Of a stretch of 64,000 bases of DNA, positions 35,578 through 46,982 are shown piece after piece. Under the pieces are notes generated by a model. It was not told the origin of the DNA, ran no database searches, and was given only the letters and a program-made list of their open reading frames with translations. The DNA comes from Micromussa lordhowensis (lineage: Eukaryota; Cnidaria; Anthozoa; Scleractinia; Lobophylliidae), in contig OZ026596.1 of assembly GCA_964020085.1 (NCBI GenBank), positions 30,791,522 to 30,855,521 of the forward strand, written 5' to 3'. The position numbers were made by a program, and so were the translations under genes. How positions within the stretch are numbered: the first letter of the stretch is position 1; each line of letters opens with the position of its first letter.

Positions 35578-36302
35578 CTGTAATGAAAATGTTTTTAGCG
35601 GATGTTAACTTAAGTAGTGACATTTGAGTATCTACGAATTAAAGAATGATAGGATTATAGCAAAGTTGAGTCTTAAGATATCACTTCTGGGTAAGTAGTC
35701 TCATCAGTAATTTCCAACAACTAAGCACACTGTTCAAGCAGAGGGGGCGACTTGTCTGCGACAGTTGACTAAGCGTAACATTTTTGATGCTAAGCGACAC
35801 GAAGTCACATGTTCTTCGCCTGCCATGGTAACTTTGCGTGTGCACACATGTGTGAGCCTTTAATCAGAGTAATTTTTATGCTGCGCTCACCTCGACAGGG
35901 ATGCATTTTTCGTGCACCCCCATTTACAGTAATAAGCATAAATTTTATTCGAATACTGTTTAGAATATTACGACAATTTTATCCCCTTGGCATTTTCTCA
36001 ATAAAAACAACCTACACATTGCCTGTATTGATGTGTTATTATCTGACGAGCAATGTGTATTTTTGTTTCTTGTTCTCAACCAGCCTTACCGCAAGGTGCC
36101 ATTACATTTCGTTTTTTTTTTAAGAAAACGGTGGAAAAGCGAGCGAAAACGGGAAGAATCAATCTAAAAAATTAAAGCGTAACGCTCACGCACAAACAGC
36201 CACACTTTGTAGCAAAGTACGCTGTTCACCTATCATTTTGGGCTGCTTGAATTGTTTGCCAACTTAACTGCGATAATAAAGACAATTCAACGTAAGACAT
36301 AC

Positions 36303-36623
36303 GTTGTCCAAACTTGTACACATCCATTGCCCAGGGGCCTCCTCTGCCTCGCTTGCAACGATTGGTTGGTCCGTAACGGTTGTATGTTCGATGAGCCGAG
36401 CGGCCTGAGTAGCATTCTCCACCATTCTCTACTGCAAATACTTTGAAACGACGTCTCAAGGCTGCCGCAGCGCATGCGCTGACTGGGTCTCGTCGTCTGT
36501 GGAAGTTTCCGAGTCTGTATCGTATGGCTCGTCTTCTTTTGTCATTGTAACAGCCTTCCCAGTAGTATGTCGCTTGGCCTGGACGTGGAGGCTTGGGACG
36601 AGGGCGAGGCTTTGGTTTAACAC
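36303..36623 (-). CDS. K2: four-cysteine module with Pro-rich leader
   Basis: 107 codons, phase 1-1 (acceptor tccccaag, donor GTATGT). A leader VKPKPRPRPKPPRPG precedes WEGCYNDKRRRAIRY, then Cys 2 in SACAAAALRRRFKVFAV, ENGGECYSG, TYNRYGPTNRC and GRGGPWAMDVYKF. It is fused to its linker in one exon, as in K1, and lies next to K3 with no linker between. Confidence 0.8.
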
Positions 36624-37272
36624 CTTGGGGAAATGAAGTCATGATTTGAATACAACCGACATAAGGGAAAGAGAATTCAATCCATTGTGGTTAATCCAGT
36701 GTTTTCCAATAGAACAAAATCAGTACCGTTTGTAGAAGTGCCTTGATTAGTGGTCTAACTAATCACTACTTGGAAGTATTTCAACTGTGTAAGAAACCCT
36801 ACTGTATACCATGCCATAGAAAATAATGCCAATCAGAATTCAGGAAAGCCGTTGACACTTGTATTTTCTCGGTGTACGCACGTGCCTAAGACGCACGTGG
36901 CTCGTGGAATTTCCATGGTATACCACTCCAAAGCGTTGCATAACTAGCATATATACACTAGTGTGTGACAATCAAGTGATACTATCCAGCAGTCCTTTCA
37001 TGTGATACTGTTTATTAGGCTGTCCAGGGTGGTTCTAAATTTTACGTCTGTGGAAAGCTGCTAAGCCGGCAGTAGCTTTTTGTTGTACTGTGTATTGTAC
37101 TAGTACCATATAAGGTGGTTCAAAATTTGAAGTGTTTGTGGTTCAAAACGCAGGTTGTACGTTTAGATGCTATTCAATATTAAAAAAAAATCCGTTTCTT
37201 TGGTGTTAACTCTTTAAAATCAGCAATCTTGGAATTAAAATGGTTGAATTTTACACCGTGCCGTTTACTAAC

Positions 37273-37812
37273 CTGTCGCACCGCAAGCTTTCTTTTTGAT
37301 AACCCTGACAACAGAATTCAGATTTCTAAATCGTGCAGTGAACACCAGTCGACGATTGGACGCCATCTGCCTCAACTGCCGTATGTTGTACCGCAACCCC
37401 AAGCCAAGCGTAATAATCTCCACGCCTCTCTTGCGCATGTGCCGTGCAGGGGCCACCACACTGTCGTACGACCGCCCATCCGTCATGATAATACACACTT
37501 TTCGTCTTCTGCTTCGACGGAAGAGATAGCGGTACGCATAATTGATGGCCCGCCCGGTCTTGGTACCTCCTTTAGGATAGCTTATGCGGCTTACAGCTCG
37601 CAGCACTTGGTTCTTGTTTCCGTACCGATTGAAACCAAATACTTTGAAAGCTCTTGTGTTATAAAGGACGGCGCCGACTCGCGTGAAGCGACGTGAGATG
37701 ACAAAAGTACGGACCATGTTCCTAATGAATTGAAGGCAGCGTTTGAAGTTGAGGAGACCAACACTACCTGAGCCATCGATGACGAAACCAAGGTCCAGCC
37801 GTGTTTTGCAAA
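37273..37812 (-). CDS. V7: vWA domain (single exon)
   Basis: 180 codons, phase 1-1. Opens CKTRLDLGFVIDGSGSVG, has GGTKTGRAINYAYRYLF and IMTDGRS, ends KACGATG. MIDAS is complete; the internal cysteine is present (NFKRCL). It is the last single-exon vWA; every vWA further 3' is split. Confidence 0.9.
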
Positions 37813-38057
37813 CTGAAACAATTCAAAGAGTAAAGAAGTCGAAAACATTTTTATACCAAATCAGTATTTGTCATATGAAACTACCACAAATCAGTGGAAC
37901 TAGTTCAGCTTAAGTAACAAAGTAAATGGATATTTCTTTACGTGGAGATCACTGATAAATTAAGTATTTAAAACTCTTAAACAGAGAAATGCGAAAAAGA
38001 TCTTAGGAAAAGGGTAACTTTAGGGACACACCTTGGAAGTGGACTACAGAGACGTAA

Positions 38058-38310
38058 TATATCAAACACGAGTGACAGTGTTTCATCGGATATCCAAACA
38101 CCGAGAAGAGAGTTGAAAATACGACGCGCAGCGGAGTATTTTTGACGAAATTCGAGGTGTTTGGATAGCCGATGAAACACTGTCTCGAAGCAAAAACTAA
38201 GGAGAAAATCGCAGAGGTAAAATCGTCACAATCTATGCTAATTAAGACCGGGTATCAAAACCTCCTTCACGGTTGTGATTTTCTTTGTTTTAGCTTGATG
38301 AATTATTAGT
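38058..38310 (+). mobile_element. MITE family C, copy 2
   Basis: Inverted relative to 23267-23541 with very few differences, so both copies moved recently. Lies in the intron between V7 and P13. Confidence 0.72.
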
Positions 38311-38419
38311 GGATGAGAACAACAGATCCAGTGCCTTGCTGGCTGAGTTATAGTTTGTTGAGAAAAAAGAGTCGCAATGAAAAGTTCGCAGTTAGTTGTT
38401 AGTGGCACTCGATACTCAC

Positions 38420-38464
38420 CTTTTCCACCAGGTCTTGGCTTCGGAACAGGAACAGGCATCGGAC
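38420..38464 (-). CDS. P13: Pro-rich linker exon
   Basis: A 45-base phase 1-1 exon (acceptor actgtag, donor GTGAGT) reading PMPVPVPKPRPGGK, joining G7 to V7. It ends GGK like other LamG-to-vWA linkers and has the fewest arginines. Confidence 0.7.
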
Positions 38465-38937
38465 CTACAGTAAAAAAGACCAGTGTTAAAATAATTAAAA
38501 GAAGAAAACGACTGAACCTTAATAGAGTTGATTATAACCTGAAGCGCCCTGGAGCAGAATAAGCTAGCCTTTAAACAAAACTGGTAGTTGAAGGAAGATT
38601 ACATCAAGGATAAGTGACCGAAAGCTACACACGATGAGGTCAAAATGTCCCAGCTGATATAAAGCGCTTCTACTGTAGTGCCTTATGCTCTTGACCGCGA
38701 TTCCTTACATAGGTACAGAGCGAATATAAACGAATAAAAAATGGGCAAACATGAAAATTCAGGTCATTTCACTTGGATCAATTACATTGCACTTTGACAC
38801 TCTTTTAAAAAGATACCCTCCATCGTGTTTGGTGTCAGTATATTTTTTTCTTGGATTAAAATGAAATCCCAGAAAATGATGTTTTGTGTGTGCGTGTGTG
38901 TACCACTGCTAGAAACAGCGGGCCGGGTTTCGTTTAC

Positions 38938-39570
38938 CTCTTCTAAAGCAAGCCTTCATTCGTCGTCGGATCATGTTGGTAGTCAAAGCAGCGCTGTAAA
39001 ACTGCAAGCAGGCAACTCGTCCACGGAAGTAGCGACGGTCACCCTGCCGTGCTCCAACTCTAATCTCGTAATTTGTAGCCAATGAGATCTTTCCAATCTT
39101 GCGACGTGCCACCATCTTGCCGTTAATATACAGCTTGGCAACACCAGTGTTTCTATTGTAAGATGTTCCCACGAACTGCCACGTGTGCGGTTTGACGCCA
39201 CGGTACGCCAAAGCGTGCGTGAAACGTCGTCCAATACGTTGGGTGTAGCGTACAAATAGCGTCTTCGAGTTCACCATCCAGAAGTGGACTCCCCAACCAT
39301 TACGTTTGTAATTGACAATGGGCCCAGCATGTCCTTGGTGATAGATCCAAGCTAAGATTGTCACGCAGCTCCGTACATCCAGAGTTCCCCTGTTAGGGAT
39401 CTCAACGTAGCTGCTTGGTCGTCCTCGGAAGTAGTATGAACCGTATGGCAGACCGTCAGGACCCGGGGTAAACACGACGTTCGAGTAACGAGCCGGCGGG
39501 CTCCTGTTGCGGAGTTCCCTTCCTCTGGAAGCCTTACTGAACGGGAAGATAGCGACAGCTGATATGGCGT
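38938..39570 (-). CDS. G7: LamG-like jellyroll domain (divergent copy)
   Basis: 211 codons, phase 1-1, starting AISAVAIFPFSKASRGRE and ending CFRRG. The core reads GPIVNYKRNGWGVHFWM, with LATNYEIRVGAR and VACLQFY in place of the usual LATNYPVRMGAR and ISCMQVY. Cysteines are kept. It is the most divergent of the nine internal copies, so probably outside the recent duplications. Confidence 0.87.
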
Positions 39571-39692
39571 CTGTCGACAAGGAAAATAAAGGTAAATCTT
39601 TGAGATTAATAATAGTTTGCAAAAAAACCCACCCTGTTTTGAGTTTAGACGGGTTTGTTTAAACACTTAGTTTATCGTCAACCTGGTCGCAA

Positions 39693-39704
39693 TTGTTCGA
39701 AGGC

Positions 39705-39737
<33 letters not shown>

Positions 39738-39829
39738 CAGTGGATAAGTTTTGGAAAAGTAAACCACATTATCCACTAGATAGTGAGTTATCCGGTACTG
39801 AGATAACGTTATACACCTTTTGAACAGCT
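39693..39829. mobile_element. MITE family E, copy 1
   Basis: Inverted-repeat element around GGATAGCGCTATCCACCGG and related blocks (ATCCAGTGGATAAG, TTATCCACTAGATAG). Family shared with 42171-42287. Confidence 0.55.
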
Positions 39830-40154
39830 GGGGTCCGGTGTCAACAAGACTAGTCCTTAACCCAGTTAATCAGAAAAAAAAATCTTTATCCAGCAGACGA
39901 ATTTACAATCCAAACGAGAACAATTATCCGATATGTGCAACGGATACATTTTATCTCCTTTCTCTAAACACCTAGTGCCTCACTCATATTGGCGTATAAA
40001 AACACTGGCTGCCCTAGCTAGGAAAGGAAAGAGCAGCCAAGAAAGTATGGTGCAACGTTTCTGTTCAAATTAAAAGAATTACAGTATCAGTGAGATCAAG
40101 AACAAACCTTTAGCATCCCACGCAGAAAAAATAAGATAAAACTGATGCACTTAC

Positions 40155-40181
40155 GTGGTTTTGTTGGTCTTTTGGCAACAC
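40155..40181 (-). CDS. P12: shortest linker exon (nine codons)
   Basis: A 27-base phase 1-1 exon (acceptor tttttcag, donor GTAAGT) reading VAKRPTKP, joining V6 to G7. Such a micro-exon would be missed by most gene finders; support comes from strong splice signals, phase and a fit to the vWA-to-LamG linker type. Confidence 0.62.
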
Positions 40182-40489
40182 CTGAAAAACAAGAAAGAAA
40201 TCTTAACTGAAATTGTTATGGCGGAATGCTTGCCATTTACCATTTACATTCTTTTTATCTTTAGCTAGCACGTACGTATTTTGAAAAGCTTTTGGCCCAG
40301 ACGTTAGGTGGCTAAATAAATGATTAGTGGATTTAAATTGATTGATTGGGTTCATGCCATTCAATCTGATATGAAGAAAACTGGACTGCGATTCGTCTCG
40401 TGTGGGAAACTTAATCAGGGTTGTTCCCAGCAGGTTTTGATTATTAATTCTTCACCATTTACGGGAATATCACGAACTCACAAAGTGAC

Positions 40490-40640
40490 CAGCTCCCAGT
40501 TGGCTTAACAGCTCAGTTGGTAGAGTACTGCACCGGTTTAACAGAAGTCATGGGTTCGAATCCCGTTCAGGCCTGACTTTTTTTCAGGCTTTAATTTCAC
40601 AACTGCTTAAGTTGTGTGTAGAACTACGATGATCATTGAT
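40490..40640 (+). mobile_element. tRNA-derived SINE, second copy
   Basis: Plus-strand copy with AGCTCAGTTGGTAGAGTAC and GGGTTCGAATCCC, flanked by the same GTGACCAGCTCCCA leader and CAGGCCTGA follow-on as the element at 10607. The shared tail continues to ATTTCACAACTGCTTA. It lies in the intron between V6 and P12, antisense to the gene. Confidence 0.65.
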
Positions 40641-40733
40641 GTTTTCATAATTGGGAATCTGTTACTAACCAGGCAAAGTAACATACACTCTGTTGCGAAT
40701 TTTCTTATTTGATTGGGGCACTATTATTCATAC

Positions 40734-41267
40734 CTTTGCAAGCCTTTTGCTTAATCGCTCTCACGAACGAATCCAGGTTTCTGAAGTGAGCTGTGAAAAT
40801 ATGTCGTCGATTGCTGGCAATCTGAATGAGTTGTTTCATACTTATTCGTTTGCCAACACCCAGGGCGAAAACCTGCACACCCATGTTGCGTAACGCTGCA
40901 GCTGGCTTTCCAACTCGGTCGTGCGACTTTCCGTCTGTCATCAAGATCAGGACCTTTCGCCGATTACTCCTTGCGTACAGGTACCTCCTGGAGTAAGACA
41001 GAGCCCGCCCAGTCTTGGTTCCTCCGCCAATGTACTTGATTCTGTCGATGGCGCGGAGTACGCTGCGCAGACCTTTGTATTGACCGAAGGAGAACACTGG
41101 GACGACACGGTGAGAGTAGACCAACATTCCCACTCTGGAATTTCGAGGAGATATCACAAACGAACTGACCAGATTCTTGATGAAGTTCAGGCTTCTAATA
41201 AAGTTGGCGCGACCAACACTTCCTGAGCTATCCACAATAAAGCCCAGGTCTACACGGACCTTGCAGA
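40734..41267 (-). CDS. V6: vWA domain (single exon)
   Basis: 178 codons, phase 1-1. Opens CKVRVDLGFIVDSSGSVG (MIDAS DSSGS), then GGGTKTGRAL and LMTDGKS, ending KACKG. The internal cysteine is missing (NFIRSL). Donor GTATGA. Less Arg-rich than V8 to V11. Confidence 0.9.
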
Positions 41268-41376
41268 CTGTAAAATGTAAGTGAAACAAAAATTAAAAAG
41301 TTCCGCAATGTTTTTCGCACCAAGTGCGACCAAAAATGAGAAGCTCTTGTTACTTTTCAAGTTGTTGACCTCTCAC

Positions 41377-41433
41377 CTGGTAATGCTGGTCTCGGTCGAG
41401 GTCTGGGGCGAGGAAGTGGACGAGGGATAGGCC
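41377..41433 (-). CDS. P11: Arg-Pro linker exon
   Basis: A 57-base phase 1-1 exon (acceptor catttaag, donor GTGAGA) reading PIPRPLPRPRPRPRPALP, joining K1 to V6. The acceptor tract is weak, but phase and composition match the other linkers. Confidence 0.67.
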
Positions 41434-41705
41434 CTTAAATGGCAAACAGATAAGATTTACATTCTGAAAATAATGCAAGCTTCTACTGTTGATATAACGA
41501 TTTCGCTTTAATTTCGACATCGCTGAGCGCAATGATTAAACCTTCAGGAATCTACCACTAAAAATTGTTCTGATCGACATGGGAGAAGATGTTGTCCTTA
41601 CAGTCAGTACCACATAACGGACACGAAATTGTCTGTTAAAAAACATAACCATCCAGGTTTTTCTCTTTGCTTACCTTTCACTTTAATAGTATATATCTCC
41701 AAGTA

Positions 41706-41858
41706 TAGAGCGGTTTTCAATTGAGCGTCGTAAAACCAAAACTAAACCAATTACTTACCAATTAGACTACATAGCCAATCTCAAACCATAGTAAAACCAA
41801 AACCAAAACCAAAGAAATAGCCTGATTTCTTTGGACACTCACTTGAAAACCGCTCTAT
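41706..41858. mobile_element. MITE family D, copy 1
   Basis: Terminal inverted repeats ATAGAGCGGTTTTCAA and TTGAAAACCGCTCTAT, interior with AACCAAAACTAAACCAATTA. Same family as 56943-57105. Intron between K1 and P11. Confidence 0.68.
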
Positions 41859-42170
41859 GTAAGATGGTCGTGAAGATGCATTATTACAACAAAAAAGATC
41901 GATACAACGACACCAATACTTTTCTTTTTTGGGAAAAAAAATGAATAAAATGTAAGTACAACATCTTACAGCCAATGAGTACCTTTAACAAAAACCAAGG
42001 TTTCTGTTCAGGTTCATAAATATCCACGTTTTTCTTGTCTTTCTCATTAGCAGACCTCCACAAGATGGTCGTTCTTACAACAAACAGATCAATAATACGA
42101 CACCAATACATACTTTTAGGGAAAAAAAGGTTGAATAAATTCAGGCTACTTGAGCATTTTAAACACCTGG

Positions 42171-42190
42171 CCCAAGTTGTTCGAAAGGTA

Positions 42191-42221
<31 letters not shown>

Positions 42222-42287
42222 AACACTTTTCCACTGACGGGGTAGCGATTTATCCGGTGGATAGCGTTATGAAGCCTTCGGACAATT
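42171..42287. mobile_element. MITE family E, copy 2
   Basis: Outer arms GGTAGATAACGCTATCCACC and GGTGGATAGCGTTATGAAGC. It stops 18 bases from the K1 donor. Confidence 0.62.
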
Positions 42288-42304
42288 GAGCCTGATTTTC
42301 TTAC

Positions 42305-42616
42305 TTCTTCTAATAATGATATACACATCATTTGCCCAGGGTCCTCCTTTTCCATTCTTGCAATTGTTTGAGCGGCCATATCTTCTGAAGGTGCGATGCG
42401 CCAGAGGTCCAGAAAAACATTCGCCTCCATCCTGGACACCAAACGCTCGGTATCCTCTCCTGGCCGCCAAGAGGAAACAACGCATGACAGCGTCTTTCCT
42501 CCGTCGTAGATTGCCGAGAAGCCTGCCCATGGCTCGGCGGGATGTATCTCTGTAGCAACCGCTTCGTTTGAACAGTCTTCTTGTTGGACGCGGAGGTGGG
42601 CGAGGCTTGGGAAGTC
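42305..42616 (-). CDS. K1: four-cysteine module with Pro-rich leader
   Basis: A 104-codon phase 1-1 exon. It begins with a built-in linker LPKPRPPPRPTRR, then GCYRDTSRRAMGRLLGN, a second Cys in MRCFLLAARRGYRAFGV, QDGGECFSG, TFRRYGRSNNC and GKGGPWANDVYII. I know similar uncharacterised modules from memory in cnidarian and mollusc extracellular proteins, loosely WSC- or PAN-like, but cannot name a family. The donor GTAAGA is 18 bases from a MITE. Confidence 0.8.
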
Positions 42617-43257
42617 CTGACAAAGTTTGATTGATAGACACTTCGATCAGTTCATGTCCTCTAGAACGTTGTTGGATTTATTTCATCCAGTAACACGAGG
42701 CACCACTATCATCCCTTTAACATTTATTTTGCTAAGTACCATTCTAGCAACAGAGGCTAATATTCTCTACAACAGTGGGTTTGAAAAAATAAAAAAACGA
42801 TCCACGGTGTCTCATTGCATTTTATAAACCAAAAATACTCATGAATATACCCATGGGGACCTTTTCCGAATTGCCTTGTACCTTCATCTTAAAATAGGAA
42901 TTTTGGGTCATGTCAGAGTTAAATCTTTCAAATAAAAAGGAATTTCCTCTAATGCTGAAAATGAATAAAGACCAATTTGTAAATAATGAATAATTTCATC
43001 ATGCCGCTTTGAGAAGTGCGGTAAACCCACTGAGCTCGTCAATGGCTTAGTAATTTTAATGTATTTAGTAAGCTGTCTGGTATAGCTAACTTTTATCTGA
43101 AAATAAAACCAACCTAAACTAAACAAATCAAAACCAAAGGTGCTATGAAATAATTTCCCAACACCAAAATACAAAACCTAGTTATTCCTGTAAAACAGAG
43201 TCATAGGATAACTACATTAGATGAAAACAAGGCGCGAATGAAATTACAGGAGCATAC

Positions 43258-43893
43258 CTGGTACAAAACATCTCTTCGCTCGTGCGGCTATTTGTCGTGT
43301 ATTTAAGGCAACGTCGTACACTTGTAGACAGGATATCCTTCCACGGAAATACCTTCCATCGCCTATACGCACCCCCATCCTCACGGGATAATTTGTCGCC
43401 AGTCGTATTCTTCCAATCCGCTTCCGCGCAACCATTCTTCCTCCCACAAACAACTTGGCAGTTCCAGTTGTGTGGTCATAAGAAGCGCCCACATACTGCC
43501 AGCGGCTACGCTTGACAGTTCTGCTTACCAAAGCGGCGGTAAAGTCTTTAGTTTTGCGTTTCGTAAAACGAACGAACAGAGCACGGCGTCCAACCATCCA
43601 GAAGTGGACACCCCAAGCCCTCGGATGGTAGTTGAAAATGGGGCCGGCCCGACCCTGGTGGTAAATCCAAGCAAGAATGGTGATGGACTTCCTCGTGTCA
43701 AGTTTGCCGAGGTTAGGGAACTGGATGAAGCTGTTTTTTCTCCCCAGGAACTCGAAGCTAGTTCCACGCCTTCCGTCGGGGCCTGCCGCTGGTCGGACAT
43801 GTGACATTATACCCGGTGCATTTCTGTTGAAGCTAATGTCACGTGCTTTTGTGCGAGCATTTAATGGATAAACAGCAATGGCTCGAAGCGTTC
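43258..43893 (-). CDS. G6: LamG-like jellyroll domain
   Basis: 212 codons, phase 1-1, starting TLRAIAVYPLNARTKARD and ending CFVPG. It keeps LDTRKSITILAWIY, LATNYPVRMG and ISCLQVY, but the core reads GPIFNYHPRAWGVHFWM and the Arg block is reduced to KRKTKDF, so this copy is less basic. It is followed directly by K1 rather than a vWA. Confidence 0.87.
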
Positions 43894-44131
43894 CTTAAAA
43901 CAAAATGGAAAAGAAAAACGGGTTACAAACTCATCAGATTTTACTTGCAATATTCGGATGTGATCAGATGCCATTTCTGTAATTATGACTTGCAAATAGA
44001 GTACAGTTCACATCACGTGTCTGAGGTGAGAATGACACGATAACAAAGAAATGGATTCGAGAATTGAAAAAGAAACCCAAACTTTTAAACGGAAACGAAA
44101 ATAGAACCAACAAAGAAAAACTCAGTGATAC

Positions 44132-44167
44132 CTGATGGTCTGTGCGGTGCTGGCGGTTTTCGTCCTC
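44132..44167 (-). CDS. P10: short linker exon
   Basis: A 36-base phase 1-1 exon (acceptor actcaaag, donor GTATCA) reading GRKPPAPHRPS, joining V5 to G6. Support rests on position, phase and composition; the acceptor is not strong. Confidence 0.58.
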
Positions 44168-44417
44168 CTTTGAGTAAAAACAAGAAATGTAATGAAGTAA
44201 CAATCAAAACTGAAAGTTTAATAAACAATTAGTCTACGATTCCTAGTTTTCGTTCATAGAAAACGAGGGCGAGTAGACTAAGAGACGTATTCGTATTCCC
44301 GGTAGTGGACTGAAACTAGCATGCAATGGAGGCTCATGCGTGGGAATATCACTGATTTGAAAATAACTTAAAGCAAATACGCACGCTGATTGGTTAAAAA
44401 ACCGTGTTTCTATTAAA

Positions 44418-44520
44418 CAATTAGATTATGAGCTCGAGATTTCTATCGCGTGATAGTTGACTCGGGCTGCGCCCTCGTCAACTATCACGCGATAGAAATC
44501 GAGTGCGAATAATCTAATTG
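44418..44520. mobile_element. Palindromic MITE core
   Basis: Arms CAATTAGATTATGAGCTCGA and TCGAGTGCGAATAATCTAATTG around GATTTCTATCGCGTGATAGTTGA and its reverse complement. A second pair (TAGTATAAATCTACTAG at about 44525 and CTAGTAGATTTATACTA at about 44694) shows an adjacent or nested element up to about 44712. Confidence 0.66.
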
Positions 44521-44837
44521 TTTTAGTATAAATCTACTAGTCGTTCAAAAATTGAATCTAAATCCTTTTCAAAGACACTTCAAAAACACAAAGAAACGGC
44601 TCCTAGTGCGCGCTGCTACGCTACTCACTATCTATCACAGAATAGAACGTGGGTAGCGTAGCCAATCAGAGGACGTTATTCGTGATAGAACGCTAGTAGA
44701 TTTATACTAAAACTCGATAGAAACACAGAACTAGCACGAGCTGTTGAAGTAATGATGGTGCGAACAAAGAGAATTTACATTTTGATGATCGAAGTAAACA
44801 AGTTGCTTTTCTTTTTCTTCGCCGCGGTATTTTCTAA

Positions 44838-44940
44838 AAGAAACAGAAAACATGTTCTCCGTGTTCCTATCGAGTTATAGAAACACTCGTGAAAGTTTGG
44901 GAGAACTCGAAAAAGCTGTGGAAACACTCGCCTGCGGTTC

Positions 44941-44971
<31 letters not shown>

Positions 44972-45027
44972 CTTTCACTCGTGTTTCTATAACTCGATAG
45001 ACACACGCCACATGTTTTCTATTTCTT
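44838..45027. mobile_element. Palindromic MITE
   Basis: Arms AGAAACAGAAAACATGT and ACATGTTTTCTATTTCTT; inner arms ACTCGTGAAAGTTTGGGAGA and TCTCCCAAACTTTCACTCGT; loop near CGCCTGCGGTTCG. Intron between V5 and P10. Confidence 0.7.
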
Positions 45028-45248
45028 AAATAGAGATTTGCATTTGAAAAGACTCCCCGCATTAGCCTCAGTTCAAGCTAGTTGCAGTACAATATCGAGA
45101 AAAAAAAACATGGTCTATAGTTTTAGTAGACACACTAGATAGGATTACAGCACAAAACCAACAACTTTTTTTTTCAACTTTTACGGAAAGCACTTCAACG
45201 TGCAGTATGCAAGGTAAAAACTTCGGTACTTAATAAAAGCGCGCTTAC

Positions 45249-45785
45249 CTTTACAAGCCTTCATTTTGATAGCCTTTATGATAGAGTTGAGATTTCGGAA
45301 ATCGACTGTGAACACGTGACTACGGTCAGTCGCCATCTCATTCAGTTGCGTCATACTGTAACCCCGACCGACACCCACGGAGAAAATCTCAGCATTGGCG
45401 CGTTTCAGCGCCCGCGCGGGTTTCAGCACGTGGTCCTGGGATCGCCCGTCGGTCAGGACAACAAGGGCCCTTTTCCGGTTGGTTCTACCGCGGAACATGT
45501 ATCTCAGGACATCCCAGAGAGCCTTTCCTGTGTTGGTTCCTCCGCCCGGGTACCGTATTGATCCTATAGCCCTGAGCACTTGGTATGCGTTTCTGGATTG
45601 AGTAAACGAGAAAATCCTGCGGGGATTGGAAGAGTAAACTTCAGCCGCGACGCGAGTGAATCGTGGCGAGATCTTGAATCCGCGCACTACGTTCTGGATG
45701 AATGAGAGGCAACGGCGGAAGTTTGCACCGCCGACGCTACCAGAACCATCGATGAGGAAGGCAAGGTCGAGTTTGGCTGTACACA
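45249..45785 (-). CDS. V5: vWA domain (single exon)
   Basis: 179 codons, phase 1-1. Opens CTAKLDLAFLIDGSGSVGG, has GGGTNTGKAL and LTDGRSQD, ends KACKG. All MIDAS ligands are kept and NFRRCL is present. Acceptor has a long pyrimidine run (tttttttcctcag); donor GTAAGC. Confidence 0.9.
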
Positions 45786-45949
45786 CTGAGGAAAAAAAAT
45801 ACAATTTCACCTGTAGACGACAGTAACACACAGATCTATGTTTGAGTACACGTGACATTGCAAAGTGTTTTCTAAATAGGCTTTACATGTTTCAAATATA
45901 ATAATATGTCTTCTATAATTTCGTTGTCAAGCGCACTAAATACGCGTGA

Positions 45950-45975
45950 TAATAATAATAATGATGATGATGAAA
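45950..45975. repeat. (AAT)n/(GAT)n microsatellite
   Basis: Short run of AATAATAATAATGATGATGATGA in the intron between P9 and V5. Confidence 0.7.
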
Positions 45976-46261
45976 TGATAACTTTATTAATGTGTCGAAA
46001 TTGTTTTAGCTGAGGAATAACCCTCTACTTATACAGGACACCTTCCTAACAAAGGAAATCACAAAACCCAACCCAGACAGTGACTAGCTAGAAGTGTGCA
46101 AAATTAAGTTAAAGCGCCGAGAAATTAAGTAAAAGCACCGAGTACCATTAAGTATCATTAACACGAACGGGCCGAAAACCGGCTTCAAACCGGTTTCATA
46201 GCAACTTGGTGTCCATTAATTCGGGTTCTGTTTACTCGCTTAGATTTAATTCTTCATTAAC

Positions 46262-46424
46262 TTTGGACCGTCCCAAGGGACGTATACTTTCCACATTGGG
46301 AGCTCGCTCCTTTCCATGCTGCTGCCCCCACACTGTGGAACAGCCCTCCAGCAAATATTAGGGATATAACATCGTTCATCATTTTTAAGTACATAATTAT
46401 TATTATTATCATTATTATTATTCA
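46262..46424 (+). mobile_element. Decayed LINE 3' fragment with ATT tail
   Basis: In one plus-strand frame the segment reads HAAAPTLWNSPPANIRDITSF, the same VAAPxLWNxLP-type motif found at the C-terminus of non-LTR retrotransposon ORF2; the part before it (STLGARSF) is in another frame, so there is at least one frameshift. An imperfect (ATT/ATC)n tract follows. Intron between P9 and V5. Confidence 0.6.
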
Positions 46425-46810
46425 TTGGAAAATTCATTGGAAAATGACGACATTTTACAGAAGTCTAAAGTGACTTCGACGCAATTCTTTTCACACAGCC
46501 ATATAAACCTGAGAAGACAAATGATTTAACTTCTTTCAAATGAAAGGTCTTCTTGAATGTCTTGTTTGCTTTACTCGCAGTAGTATCTGGAAGTTTGCCA
46601 ACCTAGTTACTTTATTCTATTAAGAGAATCGACTTAAACAAATTAAAGATCGACTGGAATCGAATTTGGTCAACATTTTCTATTCATCTACTTACTACTC
46701 AATCTTTACGTTCTTTTCGACGCTTTTCCTCTAAGCAGATTAACTTGTTTGATACTGACGAAACCTGTCAAGAGTTATGACCTCAAGCCCATGGCATCGC
46801 ATTTTATTTA

Positions 46811-46982
46811 ACAAATAAAGAAGCCTCGACTGTGCTCTGTTCTGTTGTAAAGCACGCAGGAAGCGGTAGAGCACGAAAGGAGTGTAGGAGAAAACACGAG
46901 ACATAGTCTACTTTGTAAGTGCTCTACCGCTTCCTTAATGCTTTACTACAGAACAGAGCACAGTCGAGTCTTCCTTATTTGT
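46811..46982. mobile_element. Palindromic MITE
   Basis: Arms ACAAATAAAGAAGCCTCGAC and GTCGAGTCTTCCTTATTTGT; inner arms GGAAGCGGTAGAGCAC and GTGCTCTACCGCTTCC. Intron between P9 and V5. Confidence 0.7.

Noticed and set aside
37229..37696. Plus-strand open frame of 155 codons opposite V7
   Set aside because: Shadow of the Arg-rich vWA exon; low-complexity antisense reading with no recognisable feature.
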